A stretch of DNA of 64,000 bases from Rutidosis leptorrhynchoides (Eukaryota; Streptophyta; Magnoliopsida; Asterales; Asteraceae), in the NCBI RefSeq assembly GCF_046630445.1, contig NC_092337.1, positions 360,770,001 through 360,834,000 of the forward strand. The letters run 5' to 3'. A program made the position numbers and the translations under genes. The notes below the pieces were generated by a model. That model was not told the DNA's origin, did not search any database, and was given only the letters and a program-made list of their open reading frames with translations. This document shows, in pieces, positions 24,932 to 34,700 of the stretch (position 1 is its first letter; each line of letters opens with the position of its first letter).

Positions 24932-27258
24932 TGTAACATCTCGCCTTTTTCGTTTACTTATTTAAAGTCCGTTATATAATTATAACATCTTCCGTTAAAA
25001 CGCGTCTTAAAATATTTCGTTTAGGTAATTCGTTTGGTTAATACAGGCACCCACTTTAAACTTGAGGGACCAATTTTGCCATTTGACCAAAGGTGTGACA
25101 AGGTCAAAGAGTCAACTCCTTCTTCATCCATTCATTATCCATTTCCTTTTTCCATTTTTCTTAACACTTTCAACTTTTCTCTCAAAACTCCAATTCAAAG
25201 ATTCATCATCTATTTCCGATCTAGCAAGTGTTCTATAAAACAAATTACATATTTGGAATCCTTGCAACTTCCTCTTCGATTCCATACCAACTTCATCACT
25301 TTTGGGTAACTTTCTAAAATCACTAGATTCTTTGTTCTTGATGTTTTTAACTTATAAAAGTGTTAATTAGTATATATGGCTCAAGTCTAACATGAATATA
25401 TGATTTATATGCTTGTTCTTGTCATTTTGATGTAACTAGCTTAAACTTGAAATGGGTGTGTTTAATTTTGAGATTTGGTTGCTTAAATGTTGTTAGATGT
25501 TAAAAGTGCATGTATTAAATGTGTTCCTAGCATCACTAGCTTCAATTTGGTATGTAGGTTGGCATAGTTTAGCTTCATAAACATAATTGTTAAATTTGTG
25601 ATTTTGAGTTAGGGTTTGATAGAAGTAAAATGGATTTTTGATGCATTAAATGCTTTGCAATGTGATTTGTAAGTGTTTAGTGGTATTACATGTATAATTA
25701 CCTACAAAACGGCGTATTATATATATATATATATGCATTTAATTCCCGAATCATAAATGTGTATTTATGAACTTGAAGTATTAATGATGAGCATTAATTG
25801 AGCATTCAATTTGGAAATTCGATTATTTCAATGATGTTTTTAATTGATAAAATGCGTTTAGTTGTGTTCCTCGTTAAATTACCTTTCCAACGATGTATGG
25901 CATGCGTTTTGAATATTTTCGGTTCATGAGTTATGATAAATTGAGTTTTGGTTCGAGACTTAACAAAATACTGCAACCAACACTTTTTCCAGGAACGCGC
26001 GCCGCGCATCCTTTCGCGCGACGTGCACATGGTGAAGTGAAAGTGCTTAACCCCTGGACTGGTACCTGATCTGGTTCCACGTTGTAGTGCGCGCCGCGCA
26101 CTCTTGCGCGCACCGCGCATTCCCCAGGCCACTTTTACTTGTGCTTTATTGTTCACAAAATCTTTCCCGCTTAACCGCAACTCCGATTAACATGAAATTG
26201 GGTTAACATGCTCATATATGATTCCTCATCATGGAAAAATTGTCGGATACCAGACCCGACCCCGTTGACTTTGACCAAGTTTGACTTTTAGTCAAACCTA
26301 ACCAAATACTTATGCAATCATTCTAACTTGCTCTTATGCTTGTATCTTGCATGAAACTTGACAATTTGATTCACATGCTATATAATCAAGTCGTAACAAG
26401 CCATAGGACTAATTGAACATCTTTGACCAACCGTGTTTACCGTTATTGATACAACCTACTTGTTTAGGTCAAGACTAGCACTCGTTCTTGCACACGTTAC
26501 TTTGTGAAGTACTTTATTTACTCGTGCATTCAAGGTGAGATCATAGTCCCACTTTTACTCTTTTAAACTTACATTTGGGATGAGAAAACATGAACGTTTC
26601 ATTTTACAAAGTGAACACAAGTACAAAAACAAACATTCTACATACGAGTTAGAACAAAATTCTCAATTCGGTTATCATTAGTTACACTTGCCAGGTGTAA
26701 GCGAGAACTTATGTTGTATGGCCATACGGGTTTGACAATTCGGACGGTTCGCTACCGTTATTGGATGAAATATATTTTCGAAAAACAGTGTATGTTCTAA
26801 CACTATTGTGATGGGGTTCTATGGATGGAAAGTTAAGCCTTGATAATTGGGTGCTCTTGATAACAAATTTTAGAATGGTTTACTATTATTTCAATGTTAT
26901 AAATCTTGTGGTTCATTTGTACTTACTTACTTACTTACTTAAACCTATGATTTCACCAACGTTTTCGTTGACAGATTTCTATGTTTTTCTCAGGTCCTTG
27001 AACGTTTCGTGATACATGCTTCCGCTCATTTTTTTTGATACTTGCATTGGATGTCGAGTATATATGCATACATGGAGCGTCTTTTGGCTACTTTTAAATT
27101 GTGTCGCATAGGTTTCATTTTTACTTATAACGTTGTAACGTAACTTGTGGTTGAACTATTCTTGTAAACTTTGAAACAATCTTTGCATTTGAAATGAATG
27201 CGACATATTTTTGGGTCAAACATATGTTTTAAAGACTTATGACCACGTAACGGGACCT
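24932..27258 (+). mobile_element. LTR of chromovirus C (about 2.3 kb, right end approximate)
   Basis: It starts TGTAACATCTCGCC after the purine tract. The right end is set near ACGTAACGGGACCTA, by analogy with the ...ACGGGACATTTCA end of the related family. I cannot see a clean CA terminus, so the end may be truncated. Two CG-dense motifs (25996-26028 and 26087-26120) stand out inside the AT-rich LTR. Open frames here, including a minus-strand one at 25806-26180, are caused by that motif and are not genes. Confidence 0.65.
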
Positions 27259-27292
27259 AAGTAGACGGCGCCGTCAATGTCGATTTTTTCGA

Positions 27293-27898
27293 GTGGCTAC
27301 AGAGGTCGTCAACCGTAGCTTGGGTAATTTATTACGAAGTCTCGTTGGTGAACATCCCAAACAGTGGGATTTAACTTTACCACAAGCTGAATTCGTCTTC
27401 AACTCTTCGGTTAATCGTAAGACTGGACGAACTCCTTTCGAGCTAGTGTATGGCCGCAAACCCATCACTTCACTCGATTTATTGCCAAAACATGATGAAC
27501 AGGTAATTTCACAAGAGGGGTTGGATCATGCAGATTACATGAATGCATTACATGAGCAGATTCACGAGCGTATTTCTAAGCAAAATAAGTTGTATAAAGA
27601 TCATGCGGATAAGCGTCGCAAGAAGGTTGTCTTTGAAGACGGAGATCTTGTTTGGATTCATTTGCGCAAAGAACGTTTTCCAGGTGGACGTTTTGGGAAA
27701 CTTCAACCGAGAGCTGATGGACCTTTTCGAGTGTTGAAGAAGATCAATGATAATGCTTACAAAATTGCGTTGCCTGGTCACTATAATGTTTCTGCTACCT
27801 TTAATGTTGCAGACCTTTCTCCTTATGTTGACGACGAGGATTTGGACTCGAGGTCGAGTCTTTTCGAAGGGGGGATGATGCAGTATCTTCGGGTATAG
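27293..27898 (+). pseudogene. Element D integrase C-terminal part (chromovirus-like, 5' truncated)
   Basis: The frame encodes the catalytic Glu region (TEVVNRSLGNLLRSLVG), TLPQAEFVFNSSVNRKTGRTP, and a C-terminal domain GDLVWIHLRKERFPGGRFGK with PRADGPFRVLKKINDNAYKI, ending FNVADLSPYVDDEDLD. This block is typical of short-LTR chromoviruses of the Reina/CRM/Galadriel sort, distinct from A, B and C. The first two catalytic Asp residues and all upstream domains are absent. The frame overlaps the start of the LTR, as is common in these elements; the apparent start at 27293 is only where homology becomes readable. Confidence 0.82.
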
Positions 27899-28260
27899 GT
27901 GGTAATATGTGTAACAAATGGGGCCAAATTTATCAGAGACAACCCAGGAAGCATGTTGGGCTGCACAATTATTTTGGCGGAGTTGAAGATGGGCCGAATA
28001 TTGTTGTCCAGTAAATTGGAGTGGAGGACAAGCAAGGAAGCAACCGATTTTGGAATTTGATTCTTAGATGTTTATCTTTTATTTTGTTTCATATTTTATA
28101 GAGATTTGCTTTTATCTGTTATTTAGTATTTAAAGGAGGTTGTTCCTTGTTTCAGAGATTATTTTTTTCAATTTATATTCGTGAGATAAATAAAAGGCCG
28201 ACTGCCTTTGTGTTTATAATTTGTGTTCATGTTCTTTTGCAAATCTGTGTCCGATTATCA
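27876..28260 (+). mobile_element. Short LTR of element D (385 bp)
   Basis: A purine tract GAAGGGGGGA precedes TGATGCAGTATC, and 385 bp later the sequence ends GTCCGATTATCA, giving matched TGAT...ATCA ends. Size and position directly after integrase fit a 3' LTR. No primer site follows. The T-rich and GGCCGACTGCC segments near 28150-28210 could be the polyadenylation region. Confidence 0.7.
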
Positions 28261-28942
28261 GGTCCAACGCATTATATAGTTATCATTTAAAGAGTAAGAA
28301 AGACATCACCGAGTTGGAGCATTTTATAAAGTGTGGAGATTTGATGGGTGTAGATGGATCGAGAAATTCTTAGAGGTGCGGGTTCATTAGTTGTTTTAGG
28401 TTTAATGTTTTTTCGATGTAACTGTCTCGTTTGTTTTTTACATTTGTCTTTGTGTTTGGTTATCAAATTTTAGTCTTAGTTTCGTTGTTTCGGGTTCTAG
28501 ATATGTACTGTTTTGTCCATGCTCTTTCATATTTTGATGAAAGATACATTTTTATATATAATTCTAGTTTTTCGGCAAAAATAATAATATTTATATAATA
28601 ACAATTTAATTTAATAGCAATAATCTTAATTAATATTAATATTAGTATAATTAATAATAATAAAATACGGTAACTAAAGTATATGAATGAAATACTTGTT
28701 TAGGCGAGGATGTTCGAGCTCAATGCAAAAAGCTCTAGCTCAAAACGTTTAAGATCGGTTAAAATTGAGCTTTTAATGAATCGAGTTTGGATAGCCGTGG
28801 GAAATCAAACCTCGAGAGTAGAAGTATATATGAATCGAGGTACTCGCAAATTCCTTGCGAGTCACTTGAGCTCGAACTCGTTAAGAGTTCGATTCGAGTC
28901 AGCTCTAAGAGTATGAATATGTTTTAAGTATATATCTTTTTT
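28261..28942. other. Intergenic, no gene seen
   Basis: AT-rich DNA. From about 28700 to 28910 there are repeated TCGAG/GAGCTCGA words and an open plus-strand frame of 68 codons, which I do not believe is coding: it reads as a repeat full of GAGTTCGA words. Confidence 0.5.
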
Positions 28943-29109
28943 GGGTTAAAGCTATAAATAAGCTATATACTTTCACTTTTGTCCCATTGTAGGTTATATA
29001 CTCAAAATATTACCATTGTAGCACATAAACTTATTAATTATGTGTTCTTATCAACATATTTATAGTCTTGACATGATAAATTCTCCGTAGTAATTTTGAC
29101 CTGACATAT

Positions 29110-29755
29110 GGGCCTAGAGTTGGCAATGGATCGGATATGGATCGGGTGATTCCGTATCCATATCAATATCCATTTATTTTTTTTAGTTTTCATCCATCCA
29201 TATCCATATCCGCCGGGTGAAGCGGGTTAATGGATAATTATCCATATCCGTTTAAATTTATCTTATTTTTAATAATTATAAGCGGTGGTTCATTATATAC
29301 GATCAAAAGTAATATTTTTTAATAGTTTATGCGACCGAGAGTCACATTTTTACTAATCTATATAACAAATATTCAATAAATAGCATATTAAATGTGTAAA
29401 GATATCGACATGTAAGTTGCTTACTTTTAGTTACATGGAATCACATTTAAACCACCAAAGTACGATAAATACATTTAAATTAAACAAAACAAAATATAAG
29501 AATAAAGTTATATTTTTAGAGAAAATATAACGAAAGATGAATATGAATATAATTAATGAAATATCACTACATAAATAATACTAATTTGAGTGATAAATTT
29601 ATATATTTAGTTATTTCAGGTGGAAGCGGGTTCATCCATGGATGAAATTTTTTCTTCCATATCCATATCCATATACATTTAGATCATCCATATCCACGAA
29701 TAATCGGTTGGATCGGATGAATATCTACTGGATCGGGTATCAATTGTCGTCCCTT
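29110..29755. repeat. GGATATGGATGGAT-rich insert, MITE-like
   Basis: Both ends of this segment carry repeated TATCCATATCC / GGATCGGGT words, and the extreme ends are loosely inverted (GGCAATGGATCGGAT versus inverted GACAATTGATACCCGAT). The middle is plain AT-rich DNA. It looks like a degenerate non-autonomous element nested inside the Mutator-like element. Family not recognised. Confidence 0.4.
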
Positions 29756-30639
29756 AATATAGCAATACATATACATATATACATATCTACATAAATAATA
29801 ATTTAATTAATATGTGAAATAATTACCACTTGTGCTTGTTTATTCATTTTATTGTATTATGTATTAATTAATAATAATAATTAATTTAATTAAGCAAACT
29901 GAAACTGTTTCTTCTGCGATAACATTGCCGGAATCAATAAACATCGTCGGAATCAATAAACATCGTCAGAATAAGATCTCGACCGCTAATTTGAAGTTTA
30001 ATTAACTGTTTATTCTTCTATAAACATTGTCGGAATCAATAAACATCGTCTAAATAAGATCTCGATATCTAATTTCAAGTTCGATTTAAACAGCAATGAC
30101 AATTAAGAGCCTTCGTCAACTGAAGTTTTAAGTTCAAAGATTTCTTCTGTTGACGGGTTTTAACGATGGTTTGTGGTGGTTGCGTAATGGTTTCGACGGC
30201 ACAAGCTTACACCAAGCAGTAGATCTTATGCGTGGGGCATAGTCGACCTCGTCGATTAATTTCCTTGCGTGAGAAACAAAAAAAAAAAAAATTAGGCACA
30301 TGAGCACATCCCAAATCTAACAGTCTGAGTTCGTTGACTACAAGATACCATTAAACAAGTCGATTAATTTGCCCAACAAGCGTTCGAAATCATATATGTA
30401 TATTGGGTTTCTTTGATTTGATTATAACATATTTAACCCCACATTGCTAATTGCCATGTCCAAAGATGTTTCCTCAGGCCAAAAACCACAAAAGTATAGT
30501 ATGTTCAAAAACTACAATAGTATAGTATGTTGTCTTTTCACACTAAGATTTTGCATTTTACCCCCCTCAACTACAACCAACTTACACAAATTACACCAAA
30601 CTTCAGGAGTTAAACCATAAATTATCTAAATTAAAATAA

Positions 30640-31215
30640 AAACTCCACCCAACTAATACGACAGCTCGTATCTTCCTCCTCGCTCCGATTTAAATTTCAC
30701 CGACCACACCGTTAAACCCGAAATATTTTTATGAACAAAACGAAACTAACTACGTTCGAAACGGACACTTTTTAAAAAACACTAAACACAACGACAACCC
30801 GTATCCTCCCGCTCGCTGCGAGTTAAATTTTTCCGACTGCACCGTCAGACTCGAAATAATTTTAGGAACAAAACGATACTACCTACGTTCAAAACGGACA
30901 CTTTTTAAAAAAACGCTAAACACAACGACAACCCGTATCCTCCCGCTCGCTGCGAGTTCAATTTTTCCGACTGCACCGTCAGACTCGAAATAATTTTAGG
31001 AACAAAACGATACTACCTACGTTCAAAACGGACACTTTTAAAAAACGTTAAGCCCAACGATAGCCCGTATGTTCCTGCTTGCCGGGAGTTAAATTTTGCC
31101 CCAGCACCGTTAGGCTCGAATTAATTTTATGAACAATACGAAACTAACTACGTTCGAAACGGAAACTTTTTAAAAATCGTTAAACGACACCAACAACGAC
31201 GTATAACACATGGGC
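30640..31215. repeat. Tandem array, about 133-bp unit, four copies plus a fragment
   Basis: The CGTAT anchor within each unit is at 30667, 30800, 30934, 31066 and 31200, giving steps of 133, 134, 132 and 134 bp. Shared words are ACGTTCRAAACGGACACTTT, GCACCGT and CTCGAAATAATTTTA. Copies 2 and 3 are nearly identical, copies 1 and 4 diverged, suggesting recent local amplification. It lies within the Mutator-like element, upstream of the dioxygenase gene. Confidence 0.8.
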
Positions 31216-31798
31216 TGTTTCCCCTTCTGTAAATAAAACTGCGTTAAATATGAATAGCCGAAATTCCCCGCAGCATCGCGTAGGCCGGCCCGGACTAGTT
31301 AAAAATAAATATCACTTAATTAATAAGTAGAAAAGATTTCTTAATTTCGATTTGTTGTATTCTAATGATGTTGGGTGTTTGATTTTTATTAGGTTTTTTA
31401 AAAATTAATATTTTGATTTTGATTCAGGTGTTAGGTGGAAGAAAGGGGTGATAAAAAATATGACATAAATAGTGTTACCGGTTCACCTGGTAACGAATTG
31501 TATTTGTTTAGGTTAAAACACATTTTAAAAGTTTGTATGATACAATGGTAATATTTTGGGTATATAACTTACAATGTAATGAAAAGTAAAAAGTATACGA
31601 CTTTTTTTATGGCTTTAACCCATTTTTTTTAAATCGAGTTCGAGCTAATGACAATAGTACAAACCACAAACACACTCGCGAGTTAGTCACACATGAGCTA
31701 ACGACAACAGAACAAACCACACACCCCCACTCATCTTCACAACACTCTAACCCTAACATGCACTAATTCACTTCTTCAATTTCCCCCAACCAATCACC

Positions 31799-34700
31799 AT
31801 GCCAGCAGATGGCGCCACCACTGATCGGCGCAACGATATCTCACCGTCTTCTTTTCCGGCGACACCTGTCCCCGTCGGCAACGGAAATGCTAACGGATCT
31901 ATACCAGTGCCGACGAATTCAAATTATCGTCTCCGATTGAACCCTAATCAGCAACACAGACCTGATAACTATGTTGATCTTGAATCGGAGTTTACTCCTA
32001 TGCTTTTTAGTTCGCTTGAACGATACTTACCTCCTAGTCTGTTGAATGCTCCTCGTGAATTGAAGCATAAGTACATGCGTGAAATTTTAGGTCGTTATTC
32101 GACTAATGGAGAGCGTAATCGGGTAAGTGTATCGCGTTTTTGTAGCTGTTGTCGTTTAATATCTGCATACGACAGGGTTAATTGAACGTATTTTGTTGCT
32201 GTTAGGGTTTTAGTTTTATTACTGTAATTGTGTGAATTAAGGTTATGTGAACGTATTTTGAGGACTATATGTTTGTTTAATTTTAAGTTTCTGATAATTA
32301 TTATCATTACTTAATTTTCAACAGGTCCAGAGGCACAAAGAATACAGACAGAAAATAACATCCAACTATCAGGTTAACTTGGAAGTTATTATTTGTTTAA
32401 TCTATCAGTTTAGTTTTTTATGCAATTTTGTTTACATCGTACGAAATCTGGATGATGTAAAGGGCCATACGAGAAATGGGGCAAAATTTAAGGGTGTACG
32501 GTGATTCGGGTCCACATGTTAACTTTTTTCCCCTAGATCATGATGCCACAAAGCTAAGCATAACGGAAGTTCGAGACTAAATACTATGAAGAGTATTTGA
32601 TAGAAACTTAATCTCATAAGTTTGAACTGCAAAACTTGTATACTATATAAGACCATGAGTTACTTTTATGGGTTTTAGTGGTGACTTGGGGTGAGATTTT
32701 GCACTTTTTGAAAGAGAGAAACATCTGACTGTGACGTGCCAATTTTAACTTTGATGTGTGTGTTAAATTTGAGTAAAAATGTTTGGGTGATGTGGTAAAA
32801 TGTGATTGGAAATGGGATAGTATATAAATAAAATAATAATTTGGATAAAAAGTTGGTGAATTTTGATTGGTTATAACCAATCTCACGCTACCATCTTTGT
32901 CCGTCCATTTTGTAACTCACGCCGCAAATTCGTTAAATCTCACGCCGCGTAACAAATATTGGTAGGCGTTAAAAGTGGCCATGTGGGTTTTTACGCTTGA
33001 TTTGCTGCCCGTAGCTCATGGTCTAACTTAGCAAGGTCTAATTTAGCAAGGTCTAACTAACCAACATAGTGCTACTTGATACATTGTACTTTGCGAGTAC
33101 GTTTGTTTCAATATATCGGATTTCCTAATTCCTTGTTTGCAATAAACTTCTTGATAGAGATAAATTATGTAATCAATAAATATATGTGGAAAAAGGGAAA
33201 AACTGGTGACAGTCTATATTATACGACACATTAAAAAAGACAATTGTTTAACAGTATGGATTCTATTAGTAGATATATTCTATCATGTGACATTGGCCAC
33301 TCTTAGCTATTTTATGTATTTTACTTTATCACTTGGTCACTCATTTTTTTGTCCCTTACACTTACTTGCTTTCAGCCTCTGTATAGAGAATTATATCAAC
33401 TGAATGTCACAACATTCTTTGTGCCATCCTTCATAAAAGCATTTATGGCGAATGATAGTAGCAGAGATGATAGTATTAGAAGTATAATGTCTGAACCTGC
33501 TCCAGGAGTGTATACATTCAACATGCTGCAGCCTCGTTTTTGTGAGATGTTGCTAGCTGAGGTATTGTCAACTCTGTTATTGTCACCTGGTGTCGGACAT
33601 GCTAATTCTAGTTCTCTTTGTAGTTTAGCTTTTATGTTTTCTTATCAGGTTCTGATTACTTAGGTAGAAAATTTCGAGAAGTGGATTCAAGAAACAAAAT
33701 TCAGAATTATGCGGCCAAATACGATGAACAAGTATGGTGCTGTTCTTGATGACTTTGGAATGAATTCCATGCTGGAAAAGTTAATGGAAGATTTCATAAG
33801 GCAAATCTCAAGAAGTAAGTTATACAACGTCTGAATGACATTGTTGCCATTGCCAAACATGGCCCCTTAATCATCTGTCTTTCTATTTTAAATTTGTGCA
33901 GTTTTCTTTGTTGATGTTGGAGGATTTGCACTTGATTCACATCACGGATTTGTGGTTGAGTATGGATATAACAGAGACATTGAACTCGGTATGCCAGTTG
34001 CTCATTCTTATGCCTTTTACCCTTCCCAAAGTATTGACATTATTGTTGCTACATGTATATGCGATGCAATGTTACATGTGATTCATCTTTCTGTCATTTA
34101 ATAAATATGTACTATGTACTATGAAGTTTGTAGTTACTGTGGTCTGTGTAACAAGACGATAAAAGTTTTGGACAATAAGGTTTTTTCAACAATCGTGTCA
34201 AAATTTTAATGGTGTTAAGATGTCACTCGGCCTAGCAATATCGATGAGTTATTTATGCCATGGTGTCTAATGATGCAGAACAACCTGTACTTTATTATGA
34301 CGCTGTCCCCAACATTTACAAAACCTGCTGTTTTAAAAAAAAATGAAAATATCTTGCTACATTACCTTTTCTCATGGTAGTGTTCGTTGAAATCGTTGGT
34401 GCTAACGTTTTTTCTTATTTATTCATCTTAAAAATACCATGCTGTCTATCTTCTATTTACTCCTGTTCCAGTTATCAGAAAATATTTTTCAGTTTCGAAC
34501 GATGATGAAAGAACTTCAGCAGAAAATTCGAGTGATATGTTAAGTTTGATTAGTAAAACCCTTAACATATAGCGAGGAGTTTTGTGTAAAGAAGGGAGAT
34601 AGAGGGGAACTCTACATAAAAACTGAATACTTAAAGTATGTGCTTTATTTTAATGTAAAGCCTTATCTATTACCGTAACATGTTTACATAAAATTGAATG

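Larger units (their letters stand above)
28943..31621. mobile_element. Mutator-like TIR element, non-autonomous, 2.7 kb
   Basis: The left end GGGTTAAAGCTATAAATAAG (28943 on) and the inverted right end (31515-31621, inverted GGGTTAAAGCCATAAA) match over about 107 bp, including the inverted block AAAATATTACCATTGTA. The flanking 9 bases are ATCTTTTTT on the left (28934-28942) and ATTTTTTTT on the right (31622-31630), 8 of 9 identical. Long TIRs with a 9-bp duplication are the Mutator superfamily hallmark. No transposase frame is seen inside. It contains a purine/pyrimidine-biased repeat around 29110-29760 and the 133-bp tandem array, and ends 177 bp before the dioxygenase ATG. Confidence 0.75.

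Noticed and set aside
25806..26180. Minus-strand frame of 124 codons rich in Arg and Ala
   Set aside because: Caused by the CG-dense repeated motif inside the chromovirus C LTR; no start context or motif.
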